Part shown: in pieces, positions 8,352-15,755 of the stretch
Position numbering within the stretch: position 1 is the stretch's first letter
How the letters are laid out: the number at the start of each line of letters is the position of its first letter
NCBI GenBank assembly: GCA_017399035.1
Contig: JAFQEM010000022.1
Coordinates: forward strand, 1-64,000
Source: Clostridia bacterium
GTDB taxonomy: Bacteria; Bacillota; Clostridia; Christensenellales; Borkfalkiaceae
Reading direction: 5' to 3'
DNA: 64,000 nucleotides
Program-made: the position numbers and the translations under genes
The notes under the pieces: model-generated
What the model was told of the DNA's origin: nothing
Seen by the model: only the letters and a program-made list of their open reading frames with translations
Database searches by the model: none

Positions 8352-10070
8352 TTAACCTGTAATTTGTAATAATTCGTTTTTATCAATGAGATAAGCCGTT
8401 TGGTTATTATAAATTTTGTTGTATGCAATTTCGTCACCAGAGAACTCTTTAACAAGTTCTTTTTCTTCGCTATTCATATCGTTGTAGGCTTTTTTACCGT
8501 ATGACGGGGGAAGCCAGCCTTTACGTTGTGATGCGAATAAATTGAATTTGTCAAGTAAGTCTTGATTTCTAAATTTAATATGGCAAGTGCCTTTTTTATA
8601 GAATGTTAGAATAAAGTGTTCAGTATGGATATTTTTAGCGTTACCATTGTTGAACTGACTATAAATTATGTTTGATAAGTGTTCCATATCTTGAATACCA
8701 CTAACGCCTTTAGCAAGATAATTTAATGTTTTAGACATATCTCGCAAGGTCTTTAATGCTTCATAATGGTCTAGCTTATATTCATAACCCGATCTACGCA
8801 TATTCCATACATTGTTGCCTACATAACGGGGTTCAGATTTCCAAGCTCCATAGAATGGAATTATAATTTTACTGTTCAACTTGTGTGCTTTGTTAGTTTT
8901 CCAACCGTTATAGTAGTGAACGTTATCGCAGCCGTCGTATTGTGCGTGTTTAGTAAAGGTATCAAAGAGTGATAATATTTCTTCTTCAATGCCTTTTAAC
9001 GTGGCAACTCGATTTTCTTCCATTAGGCGTAAAATATTACGTTCATTAAAGTCGTAATTTTTCATTTCGTCTAGGCGGGAAGAAAGTTCACTCTGCAATC
9101 TACTTGTAAGAATTGTAGAAAATTTAGGGTGGTCGAATAATGTTTTCCAATACTTGCGACGTGTATTTTCTATAAAAGTATTTATATCGTTATAATCGCT
9201 ATCATATATAACTAACTTAAAAGCCGATTTATATGAATTGCCTTCTATGTTGTCATAGCGATTATAATATTCGGTTCTAAACGCTTCGTATTCTTTGAAA
9301 AAGCCTATTGCAGATTTAATGTGTCTGTTATATTGTTCTACTAAAGCAGTTATCCAATCTAGTCCAAGACGAATAAGTTCGTATTGTTCTTCAGGTGTTT
9401 CAACTCTGAAATTTATTTTTTCGGCTTTATCAAGTTCTTCAAATACTTTTGAATTGAAAATGTTTTTTGGCGCAAGAATATCAAGCCAAATGACAGCAAT
9501 TTCAACTGAACTTTTTCTTTCACTATCAGGCGAATTAAAGGCACCAGAATAGTATTTAATTTCTGCGTTAAGTTCGTTTAACTTTGCTTTTAATTCTTGG
9601 CGTTTAATTGTATATGTATTTCTAATGGTTTCAGCGTTTAAGATGCACAAAATTCGGCCACCGTATTTTTCTTGTAATTTTATTGCTTTCATAAGGTGGT
9701 CTTCTGCATTTGCGAAAGGTGGGTTCATAAATATTAGGTCGTATTTAGTAAAAGTGTTGAAATATAAAAAATCGTCGCAAACAACAGGGAGGTTTAGTCC
9801 TTTTAATGTTGCTTGCAACGTGTTATCAATTTCAATACAATCTACTTTACAACGTGGTGTAATATCGGTGTTATAACGCCCCCAATAATCTCGTAGGTGT
9901 GTAGCAATATTGCCTTTACCAGCGTTGGGTTCTAACACTCGAATATCAAATTTGTATTCGTCGTGAAAGCATTTCAGTTGTTCCTTAAAATCGTTTTCTA
10001 TTAGTTTTAACAACGATTTAGGGGTAGGGTAAAATTGTTTGTCTTGTTCGGTGTAAGTTGTAATGTTCAT
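8352..10070 (-). CDS. Adenine-specific DNA methyltransferase with DUF4942-type C-terminus
   Basis: 572 residues. An N-terminal Rossmann-type methyltransferase domain carries the S-adenosylmethionine motif LEPNAGKG (46-53) and the N6-adenine catalytic motif NPPF (116-119), preceded by the typical FYPTPKSL start. The C-terminal half has the pattern LFD...YYNGWKTNKAHKLNSKIIIPFYGAW, which I associate with DUF4942 proteins of phages and conjugative elements. No restriction endonuclease partner is nearby, so it is probably an orphan enzyme that marks element DNA against host restriction, in line with ardA in the same operon. Methyltransferase activity is well supported; target sequence and role are inferred. 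Confidence 0.85.
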   Translation of the reverse strand: MNITTYTEQDKQFYPTPKSLLKLIENDFKEQLKCFHDEYKFDIRVLEPNAGKGNIATHLRDYWGRYNTDITPRCKVDCIEIDNTLQATLKGLNLPVVCDDFLYFNTFTKYDLIFMNPPFANAEDHLMKAIKLQEKYGGRILCILNAETIRNTYTIKRQELKAKLNELNAEIKYYSGAFNSPDSERKSSVEIAVIWLDILAPKNIFNSKVFEELDKAEKINFRVETPEEQYELIRLGLDWITALVEQYNRHIKSAIGFFKEYEAFRTEYYNRYDNIEGNSYKSAFKLVIYDSDYNDINTFIENTRRKYWKTLFDHPKFSTILTSRLQSELSSRLDEMKNYDFNERNILRLMEENRVATLKGIEEEILSLFDTFTKHAQYDGCDNVHYYNGWKTNKAHKLNSKIIIPFYGAWKSEPRYVGNNVWNMRRSGYEYKLDHYEALKTLRDMSKTLNYLAKGVSGIQDMEHLSNIIYSQFNNGNAKNIHTEHFILTFYKKGTCHIKFRNQDLLDKFNLFASQRKGWLPPSYGKKAYNDMNSEEKELVKEFSGDEIAYNKIYNNQTAYLIDKNELLQITG

Positions 10071-10073
10071 AAC

Positions 10074-10220
10074 TTAATCTCCTTTTATATTTTTTATCAA
10101 ACCAAGTTGTTTTAAGACGTGGTAAGACATTAGTTTTTTAAGACAGTCAGCGCAGATATTTCCGTTAACGCCTATAAAGTATTCGTTAGTTATTTCTTTG
10201 TCGCATATTTGACATTTCAT
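10074..10220 (-). CDS. 48-residue zinc-finger-like protein
   Basis: This short frame starts at ATG 10220 behind AAGGAGAAAACGCT and ends 3 bases before the methyltransferase start, so it fills an otherwise empty gap in the operon. It has two CxxC pairs (CQIC near the start, CADC at about residues 23-26) in a pattern seen in small zinc-ribbon proteins of phages and plasmids. Its last codons contain the ribosome site of the methyltransferase gene. Zinc binding is inferred from cysteine spacing. Confidence 0.72.
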   Translation of the reverse strand: MKCQICDKEITNEYFIGVNGNICADCLKKLMSYHVLKQLGLIKNIKGD

Positions 10221-10232
10221 AGCGTTTTCTCC

Positions 10233-10508
10233 TTATGGTAATTGTGCATAGAATTTTTCTAAAATATCGTATCTGCTTAAATTTTTAATTTTTTTCCAAT
10301 GTTTAGCCATATAATCAGATAGATGACCTAACGGGGTTGCGTTGCTATCTTTCATATAACATTCATAAACAAGGTTAATAAATTCCATTAAAGTTTTCTC
10401 ACCGTATTTTTTGTCAAAGTTGTTTTCTATAGCACATTCAAAAATGTAAACGGGAGCAGTGTTAGTAAATTCGTATTTTTTGTTATTGCATTCAACTGTA
10501 ATTTTCAT
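10233..10508 (-). CDS. Small hypothetical protein
   Basis: 91 residues from ATG at 10508. That start is preferred over one 21 bases upstream because GGAGAATTTACT precedes it and it gives a clean 4-base overlap with the gene upstream. The N-terminus (MKITVEC) looks like a beta hairpin followed by helices. No family recognised. Confidence 0.6.
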   Translation of the reverse strand: MKITVECNNKKYEFTNTAPVYIFECAIENNFDKKYGEKTLMEFINLVYECYMKDSNATPLGHLSDYMAKHWKKIKNLSRYDILEKFYAQLP

Positions 10509-10741
10509 AGTAAATTCTCCAAAGTCCAATCTATGTATTTTTTTGCACGTTCATATAAGTCTTTAACGGCTTTATTGTAATCGTTAAAGTAGTGTCCGTA
10601 GTGGTAGTTGTCTTTTTCAACACAGCACCAAGTAACATATTCTTTATTACCGTTAATGGTTTTAACGCCTAGAACGTATTCTTCTGCTGGAAATGAAATT
10701 GTAGATATAATGTCATAGTTTTTATGAGTTCTTTTTTCCAT
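10505..10741 (-). CDS. Small hypothetical protein
   Basis: 78 residues with tyrosine- and tryptophan-rich patches (YVTWCCVEKDNYHYGHYF). Coupled to the downstream gene by a 4-base overlap. The leader AAAGGAGAACATTATG fits the block. Similar orphans are common in conjugative transposons of Clostridia, but I cannot name a family. Confidence 0.62.
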   Translation of the reverse strand: MEKRTHKNYDIISTISFPAEEYVLGVKTINGNKEYVTWCCVEKDNYHYGHYFNDYNKAVKDLYERAKKYIDWTLENLL

Positions 10742-10752
10742 AATGTTCTCCT

Positions 10753-11163
10753 TTAATAAATGCGTTTAATTCCACCACCAAGTGATAGAACTCCTATTGA
10801 GCCAAATTCAGAGCAGCAATCGTCTGATTTGTTCCAAACGTAAGCAAAGGGGTAAAATACTTTGTTTTCGTGTGGTATGTCTTCCCATTCTTCAGGATAG
10901 TCACCGACTACAAGCATTGAATAACATTCGCCAAATTTAGTAAATTCGTGAGTAACGGCGTAAACGGTAACATTCCAAGCACGTTCAATCTCTTTGATTT
11001 TTGCAGTTAGTTCTTCATTTTGATAAGCCCAAAAGCCACCAAAACCTTCGTAGTAGCAAACGTTGTTTTCGTTCATTAAGCCGTCAATATATGGCTTGTA
11101 AATTTTAAGCTGTTTCATATATTCTTTTGCTTGTTCTTTTCTTTGTTCTAATGTTGTATTCAT
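10753..11163 (-). CDS. Hypothetical protein of mobile-element type
   Basis: 136 residues from ATG 11163, which follows AAGGAGATTACACTATG. The longer frame starting at 11199 overlaps the upstream gene and lacks such a site. The protein is helical at the N-terminus and then alternates strands with aromatic residues; near the end DDCCSEFGSIGVLSLGGG is conspicuous. Function unknown. Confidence 0.66.
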   Translation of the reverse strand: MNTTLEQRKEQAKEYMKQLKIYKPYIDGLMNENNVCYYEGFGGFWAYQNEELTAKIKEIERAWNVTVYAVTHEFTKFGECYSMLVVGDYPEEWEDIPHENKVFYPFAYVWNKSDDCCSEFGSIGVLSLGGGIKRIY

Positions 11164-11176
11164 AGTGTAATCTCCT

Positions 11177-11389
11177 TTATTCTTCTTCGTTTTCTTCATT
11201 GTTAAAATCTTTATCGTCTAGCGTAAAGCCAATTTCGTTTAATTCTTCTTTATGGATGCCGATTGCGTCTTCAAACCATTCGTATTCGTCGTCAACTTCG
11301 TTGCAGAAAAAGTCAGCGCATTCTTCTTCAATCCAACAAATGGCTTCCAATAGTAAATATTTGAGCCTGCGTTTTGTCATTTTTTTCAT
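11177..11389 (-). CDS. Small acidic hypothetical protein
   Basis: 70 residues, with a basic first ten residues and a strongly acidic remainder ending in a Glu/Asn tail. The leader is AAAAGGAGATTTAATCTATG. The gene lies directly downstream of ardA. The charge pattern could suit DNA mimicry or protein binding, but that is speculation; no family recognised. Confidence 0.62.
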   Translation of the reverse strand: MKKMTKRRLKYLLLEAICWIEEECADFFCNEVDDEYEWFEDAIGIHKEELNEIGFTLDDKDFNNEENEEE

Positions 11390-11404
11390 AGATTAAATCT
11401 CCTT

Positions 11405-11959
11405 TTATCTGTAAATTTCAATTAAGCCTTCGTTGTATTCTTCAACACAATCGCCCATATATTTGCCGTATTCTTCAAAATCTATAAAGTCTTGAATATG
11501 GTCGGGTATTTCGTAACCACTATTTTCTAACGCTTCACGTCCGTAATCTTCCCACGAATAGCCTTTCATTATGCGTATGTCGTCGTCCCAATTACTGCCG
11601 TGACTTTCAACCAAGTTTTCAAAATCGTCAAAGTTACGAACTTCTAGATATGCTTGCAAAGTATCGTATTTATAAGCATTGCTTAATACGTCGGAATCTC
11701 TTAATGTTTCAAAGAGTTTTTGTGGATTGGTGTAATCCCAATTACAAGCATTAGAGGGGAGTCCTTCAATGTCTTGAACGAAAAGTTCTTCGTCAATGCC
11801 GTTTAGCTTAAAGCCTTGTTTGGTTAATTCTTCTTCAATTTCTTCCCAATCGGAATAATCGGATAAGTCTAACCATTTAGAGCCTAAAGCCCTTTCATTG
11901 CAAGCAGTGTAAGAGCCCCAAGAGCCAATTACAATGTTGATAGATGTGTAGTTTTGCAT
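11405..11959 (-). CDS. ardA: ArdA antirestriction protein
   Basis: 184 residues, very acidic, typical ArdA length and layout: IVIGSWGSYTACNERALGSKWLDL at the N-terminus, a middle IEGLPSN segment, then a YLEVRNFDDFE region and an acidic C-terminal domain. ArdA is a DNA mimic that blocks type I restriction-modification enzymes and protects incoming single-strand-derived DNA during conjugation. Such genes usually lie in the leading region close to oriT. Here ardA is near the promoter-proximal end of the minus-strand block, within about 1 kb of the inverted-repeat structure at 12952-13159. The start follows AAGGAGGTGCATTTATG. Confidence 0.88.
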   Translation of the reverse strand: MQNYTSINIVIGSWGSYTACNERALGSKWLDLSDYSDWEEIEEELTKQGFKLNGIDEELFVQDIEGLPSNACNWDYTNPQKLFETLRDSDVLSNAYKYDTLQAYLEVRNFDDFENLVESHGSNWDDDIRIMKGYSWEDYGREALENSGYEIPDHIQDFIDFEEYGKYMGDCVEEYNEGLIEIYR

Positions 11960-11971
11960 AAATGCACCTCC

Positions 11972-12214
11972 TTAAATAAATTCTTCAAGATATATTTTTT
12001 CAAAGCAAGGACCATATTCAAAGAACACGTCATTGTCTTCGTCTTGCATAAGTTCAAAGGTTCTCATAGTAAGTTTGCCTTGATGCGAAACCATAACGGT
12101 TATATCTTCACGTTCAGCGTTAACTTCTATAATGTCAAAATAGACGAAACTTTCTCCGTCGTAATAATCGTTTTGTAAGCTTCTATAATCTTTGTTTTCT
12201 ATAACGTTAATCAT
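11972..12214 (-). CDS. Small hypothetical protein next to ardA
   Basis: 80 residues from ATG 12214 (leader AAGGAGATTAAAAATG). The longer frame up to 12289 runs into the upstream gene and has no ribosome site. The composition is acidic, with alternating strands and turns. Its place directly upstream of ardA suggests a leading-region accessory role. Family not recognised. Confidence 0.62.
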   Translation of the reverse strand: MINVIENKDYRSLQNDYYDGESFVYFDIIEVNAEREDITVMVSHQGKLTMRTFELMQDEDNDVFFEYGPCFEKIYLEEFI

Positions 12215-12225
12215 TTTTAATCTCC

Positions 12226-12534
12226 TTAATTGTTTTCCAGATATTGTTTTATAGTTTCGCCGTGACAACGTTTCGGATAACACCAACAAAAAAGTTCAAG
12301 TTTGTTATATTTATCTAATAAGTTCTTTAACCTTTTAAGTTCTGTAATAAAGTTGATGTCGTTATTATTTATTTTTTTGTAAAAGTGTGTTTCATATTGT
12401 TCGCATACTTTATTGCGTTCACTTTCATTTTTCATATAATAAGGATTTCCCAAAATACTTGAACGGTCAATTTTTACTTGCCATTCGCATTGCGGTTTTT
12501 CAAAACGTAAATTTTTAATTGTTATTTGTTTCAT
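12226..12534 (-). CDS. DUF4326-type protein
   Basis: 102 residues. The pattern S-x-L-G-N-P (28-33), followed by ESERNKVCEQY and a C-terminal LFCWCYPKRCHGETI, matches DUF4326, a family of unknown function common in phages and mobile elements. The conserved Cys-x-Pro/Cys-His cluster suggests a metal or nucleotide site. The leader is AAGGAGATAAAAAATG. Confidence 0.75.
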   Translation of the reverse strand: MKQITIKNLRFEKPQCEWQVKIDRSSILGNPYYMKNESERNKVCEQYETHFYKKINNNDINFITELKRLKNLLDKYNKLELFCWCYPKRCHGETIKQYLENN

Positions 12535-12548
12535 TTTTTATCTCCTTA

Positions 12549-12884
12549 TTAGTCGTAATATCCAAATCCGTTGTAATGATTTTCTTTGCCGTAGTAGAAT
12601 TGATTTTCTTTTTCTTCAAAGCTGCTATATTTTTTATCGGGTATTGCGATTCCGTGTTGCTTATATCCGTATCTAATACCGTCATACATACCGTAGTAAT
12701 AATCTATTTGAGTATCTCTTAAAGGTTCTCCGTTTTTATTGCCTGTATCTGCATAACGCTTACAACGTTTCATTACTTTGTCATTATCTGAATCGCTGTA
12801 ATAACCTTTAGTGGAATTCTCTTTATATATTTGAATTCCTTTCTTAAAACCTTGTTTGTAACTAAAACTGTTTTTGTTCATCAT
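12549..12884 (-). CDS. First gene of the minus-strand block, hypothetical
   Basis: 111 residues, rich in tyrosine, lysine and glycine (repeated YYxGMYDG and FYYGKENHYNG patches), no membrane segment. It is the promoter-proximal gene of the block. AAAGGAGAATTAAAG precedes two successive ATG codons, and the first is used here. No family recognised. Confidence 0.6.
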   Translation of the reverse strand: MMNKNSFSYKQGFKKGIQIYKENSTKGYYSDSDNDKVMKRCKRYADTGNKNGEPLRDTQIDYYYGMYDGIRYGYKQHGIAIPDKKYSSFEEKENQFYYGKENHYNGFGYYD

Positions 12885-12951
12885 CTTTAATTCTCCTTTT
12901 AAGTTTTTTAATAAAATTTTTTTACTCCTTGTTTTATTTTTTTCTTTCGAT

Positions 12952-13159
12952 GGTCTAGACTAACTACACCACTAAACGAATTGTGTTAATTTAGTGTTTT
13001 GGTGAGTTTTACAAGGATAAGGGAAACGACGAAATAACTTTTTGTAAAATAAAAAAGAGCCAAACGGTTAATCTGACTCAAAAAGTTACTTTCGCCTTGT
13101 AAAGCTCGCTGGGGTGTAGTAGGCTAAAGACCTAGAAAGAAAACATGGAGTTTTAGTCT
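12952..13159. other. Nested inverted-repeat element upstream of the ardA/pcfJ block
   Basis: About 210 bases fold into one long interrupted stem. GGTCT (12952) pairs with AGACC (13128), ACTACACC (12963-12970) with GGTGTAGT (13113-13120), ACAAGG (13011-13016) with CCTTGT (13095-13100), and CGAAATAACTTTTTG (13030-13044) with CAAAAAGTTACTTTCG (13079-13094, one bulge). A side hairpin CACTAAA/TTTAGTG lies at 12970-12996. An alternative outermost pair AGACTAA/TTAGTCT reaches 13159. No coding frame fits. It may be a leader RNA of the minus-strand operon, a plus-strand ncRNA ended by the terminator at 13204, or an element acting as single-stranded DNA (sso, oriT or ssDNA promoter) of the conjugative element. 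The pairing is seen; the role is inferred. Confidence 0.7.
13051..13079 (-). terminator. Intrinsic-terminator-like hairpin inside the nested element
   Basis: Read on the minus strand, GAGTCA pairs with TGGCTC (one G-U) around an 11-base loop and is followed by six T. It sits in the apical loop of the nested element, enclosed by the AACTTTTTG/CAAAAAGTT arms. It could attenuate transcription into the ardA block if the promoter lies upstream of 13080. Confidence 0.5.
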
Positions 13160-13203
13160 TAAAAAATTTGATGGCGTTATTAGGTTTTATAATTGATAAT
13201 AGT

Positions 13204-13243
13204 AAAAGAGGTTGCGTAAACAATTTTAGCGCAACCTCTTTTT
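13204..13243 (+). terminator. Strong intrinsic terminator between divergent genes
   Basis: AAAAGAGGTTGCG pairs with CGCAACCTCTTTT, followed by T residues on the plus strand. The flanking genes diverge, so this hairpin has no protein gene to end. It fits best as the terminator of a plus-strand RNA coming from the nested element, or as an insulator. Confidence 0.75.
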
Positions 13244-13293
13244 GTAGTTTTTCACAATAATAGTATAAAAATAAAAAATCTTAGCATAAAGTG

Positions 13294-13322
13294 TTGACAA
13301 ATTGGCAAGTATATCATACAAT
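13294..13322 (+). promoter_or_regulatory. Near-consensus sigma-A promoter of the ATPase gene
   Basis: TTGACA (13294-13299), a 17-base spacer and TACAAT (13317-13322) put the transcription start near 13329. This rules out the upstream ATG at 13302 as the start of the ATPase. Confidence 0.85.
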
Positions 13323-13376
13323 AAGTATGAAAAATGTTGCAACACAACGCAAATTAAGTATATAAAAAGGTGTAGC

Positions 13377-14699
13377 ATGAAAAGAACTCTTATAAATGAT
13401 TTAATAAAATGGAAGAATAAGGAAAATAGAAAGCCTTTAATTTTGAAAGGTGTAAGACAATGTGGTAAAACGTATTTGCTTAAAACTTTTGGGAAGGAGC
13501 ATTATTCTTCAGTTGCATATTTTAACTTTGAGGAAAATGAGAATTTGAAAACAGTATTTGAAAAAGATTATGATACTTCAAGAATAATTCTTGAGTTAGG
13601 TCTTTTTGTAGGGCAAACCATAAAGCCTAATGAAACGCTTGTTATTTTTGATGAAATTCAAGAGTGTGGAAAGGCTATAACGTCGTTAAAATATTTTTGC
13701 GAAAATGCTCCACAATATCATATCGTATGTGCTGGTTCGTTATTAGGCATTGCGCTTCAAAATAATTTGTCTTTCCCGGTGGGTAAGGTTGATTTTTTAA
13801 CTCTTTACCCAATGAGTTTTGCTGAATTTTTAAGAGCAGTAGCACCTGAAAACCTTGCAGATTACGTAGATAATTTTAGTAAGGGTCAGGACTTGCCACA
13901 AATCATAGCAGATAAACTATCTACTTTTTTAAGGCAATATTATATAACGGGCGGTATGCCAGAAGTTGTTTCAATTTGGAAAAAAACTTTTAGTATAGAA
14001 GAAGTTGAAAGCGTGCAACAAGCGATTATAAACAGTTACGAATTAGATTTTGCCAAACACGCTCCTATTAAAGAATTTCCTAAATTAACGGCTATATGGC
14101 GTTCAATCCCCGAACAATTAGCAAAAGAAAATACTAAATTTATGTTTGGGCACGTTAAGAAAGGGTGGAGAGCAAAAGATTTAGAAGATGCGTTAGAGTG
14201 GCTTATAAATGCAGGGTTAGTTCATAAAGTATGCAAAATAGAAAAACCGTTTATGCCTTTGTCTTCTTACGCTGATGAAACTGCTTTTAAGTTGTATGCA
14301 TCTGACGTAGGGCTACTTAGAAAGATGTCTAAATTACCACACGAAGTAATTCTTGATGCAAGTCCTATATATAAAGAATTTAAGGGTTCGCTCACGGAAA
14401 ATTATGTGTTAACTGAACTATTAAAATCAACGACAGATACTGCTTACTATTGGTCAAGTGGTAATACTGCCGAAGTTGATTTTATCGTTCAATGCAATAG
14501 CGAGATTGTTCCTATTGAAGTAAAATCTGAAAGAAATGTTAAAGCAAGGTCGCTTGCAGAATATCTTAAAAAGTATGAACCGAAGTATTCTGTAAAAACG
14601 TCTATGAAAAGTGAAGTTAAAACTGAAGGACTAATGAGTGTCCCACTTTATTTGATAGCAAGTTTAAAGAACTTTACAAAGGATAGTACTTTACAATAA
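13377..14699 (+). CDS. DUF4143-type AAA ATPase
   Basis: 440 residues from ATG 13377 (AAAAGGTG ribosome site; the promoter lies over the alternative upstream start). The N-terminal AAA domain has Walker A GVRQCGKT (25-32) and Walker B VIFDEIQ (89-95), then CAGSLLG. A DUF4143 region follows, with a C-terminal nuclease-like patch EVDFIVQ (366) and PIEVKSE (379-385) of PD-(D/E)XK type. The family is very widespread, often present in many copies per genome and of unknown function; links with defence, DNA mobility or toxin-antitoxin behaviour have been suggested. The gene is monocistronic or paired with the orphan at 14748. The family call is secure. Confidence 0.88.
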   Translation: MKRTLINDLIKWKNKENRKPLILKGVRQCGKTYLLKTFGKEHYSSVAYFNFEENENLKTVFEKDYDTSRIILELGLFVGQTIKPNETLVIFDEIQECGKAITSLKYFCENAPQYHIVCAGSLLGIALQNNLSFPVGKVDFLTLYPMSFAEFLRAVAPENLADYVDNFSKGQDLPQIIADKLSTFLRQYYITGGMPEVVSIWKKTFSIEEVESVQQAIINSYELDFAKHAPIKEFPKLTAIWRSIPEQLAKENTKFMFGHVKKGWRAKDLEDALEWLINAGLVHKVCKIEKPFMPLSSYADETAFKLYASDVGLLRKMSKLPHEVILDASPIYKEFKGSLTENYVLTELLKSTTDTAYYWSSGNTAEVDFIVQCNSEIVPIEVKSERNVKARSLAEYLKKYEPKYSVKTSMKSEVKTEGLMSVPLYLIASLKNFTKDSTLQ

Positions 14700-14747
14700 A
14701 ACTTATTGTTAAAAATATATTAATAGTTAATGTTAAGAGGAAAACAT

Positions 14748-15182
14748 ATGAAAGATTATGCAAAAGAGAATTTTTATAATTATTTTCTTAAAGATAAACC
14801 GATAAATGATTGTATGGAGAAGTTACAAAAAGTTTCTGACTCTGGTTTTTATGAAGTATGTTGTTTATTTTTAGATGTCAACTTAAATTCAATTAAATTT
14901 AAGGATGGTTCAGCTATTTTTCAACACAAAGATATTGACTTTGCTGTAAATGAAACAAGAAGATTTATTGAGGAGCAACAAATAACTGATGCAAATGAGT
15001 TGTTAGATTTAGTATATGAATATCATCCTAAAGCAATTAGAGCGAGAGAAAGTCGTTGTATGGGTGGGGTTGTTTGGGAAGAAAATTCCTCTTCGTTTGG
15101 AAAAGTTGGGAAATATTATAATTTTAGCAAGATACCATTAAATATATGGGAAGAAATTAAGAAAAAAATAATAAATGAATAA
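14748..15182 (+). CDS. Hypothetical protein downstream of the ATPase
   Basis: 144 residues from ATG 14748, chosen over 14730 because AAGAGG stands eight bases before it. Soluble, helical N-terminal half, then a conserved-looking RCMGGVVWEENSSSFGKVGKYYNF stretch in the last third (only its key residues Cys, Trp and two Gly stand out). I do not recognise a family. It is followed by the terminator at 15335. Confidence 0.6.
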   Translation: MKDYAKENFYNYFLKDKPINDCMEKLQKVSDSGFYEVCCLFLDVNLNSIKFKDGSAIFQHKDIDFAVNETRRFIEEQQITDANELLDLVYEYHPKAIRARESRCMGGVVWEENSSSFGKVGKYYNFSKIPLNIWEEIKKKIINE

Positions 15183-15334
15183 TCAACCAAAAATCGAAGC
15201 GGTTAATACCTTTTATTAGTAAGGCTTATGGGTTTTATTTTGTTATATAAAATTATTCAAAACCACAATATGTTGTGTATTAATAACCATATATACACAA
15301 TTCGTTCAAATTAGACAAGTTGTGGGCAACCACT

Positions 15335-15380
15335 AAGAACGTAAATTGAACATTGTGTTCGGTTTACGTTCTTTGTTTTT
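15335..15380 (+). terminator. Long intrinsic terminator
   Basis: A continuous 17-base-pair stem (AAGAACGTAAA...TTTACGTTCTT with an inner GAAC/GTTC and two G-U pairs) with a 5-base loop is followed by TGTTTTTG. It can end the transcript of the gene at 14748, which stops about 150 bases upstream. The bases between (15183-15334) show no frame or structure I can support. Confidence 0.72.
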
Positions 15381-15574
15381 GTCAGGAAGTTAGTGTGGGA
15401 TTTGAAACAGCGTTAAGAAACGGTAGACATCTACCGTTTTAGCGGTGACCGAAGATTTTTGCAAAGCACAAGTTGGAGAGTTCCGTATATGCTTTGCAAA
15501 AAGCAAGAAGAAATGCCCACTCCCGCAACCAAGTGAGATACTGTAGAGCCACCTATGGCTTTGCAGTATTTTTT
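15381..15574 (+). ncRNA. Candidate structured RNA of unknown class
   Basis: Three perfect hairpins lie in about 160 bases: AAACGGTAGA/TCTACCGTTT (15418-15439), TTTTTGCAAAGCA/TGCTTTGCAAAAA (15456-15502, 21-base loop with its own GGA/TCC) and a 13-pair terminator stem (15538-15569) followed by six T. GTGGG (15394) could pair with CCCAC (15516). No coding frame is present. I looked for tmRNA, SRP RNA, RNase P and T-box signatures and saw none. It could instead be the end of a decayed mobile element. Confidence 0.4.
15538..15574 (+). terminator. Intrinsic terminator of the candidate RNA
   Basis: ATACTGTAGAGCC pairs with GGCTTTGCAGTAT over a 6-base loop, and a six-T tract follows directly. Confidence 0.75.
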
Positions 15575-15580
15575 AAAGTT

Positions 15581-15609
15581 AAAAGCGAATAGGTTTTCTA
15601 TTCGCTTTT
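15581..15609. terminator. Second tandem hairpin terminator
   Basis: AAAAGCGAATAG pairs perfectly with CTATTCGCTTTT over a 5-base loop. It lies between the plus-strand terminator and the end of the minus-strand HTH fragment, so it probably serves the latter as well. Confidence 0.65.
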
Positions 15610-15611
15610 AG

Positions 15612-15755
15612 TTATTTTTTTATTCCTAAAATATAATTAGCGTCGGAAGTAAGTTCCTTGCATAGTTTTGCAAAGATATCAAGTTTAGATAATTTTTTAG
15701 TGGTCTTAAGCGTTAGCTGTGATGTTTTAAAATCAAATATAAATTTTATTGATAA
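15612..15755 (-). pseudogene. C-terminal fragment of a HTH (XRE-like) regulator
   Basis: The open frame on the minus strand has no start codon and ends ...KLDIFAKLCKELTSDANYILGIKK, the usual end of an XRE/Cro-type helix-turn-helix domain (pattern LxKLCKxLxxxxxYxLG). A stop precedes it at 15756, and the recognition helix is missing. It overlaps the broken Fic fragment on the other strand, which marks a deletion junction near 15745. Confidence 0.45.

Noticed and set aside
13302..13376. Upstream ATG giving 25 extra residues to the ATPase
   Set aside because: It overlaps the TTGACA/TACAAT promoter and lies before the inferred transcription start; ATG 13377 has a ribosome site.
15381..15574. Assignment of the hairpin region as 6S RNA, tmRNA, SRP RNA or RNase P
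   Set aside because: None of the conserved sequence marks of these RNAs could be found; only hairpins and a terminator are evident.
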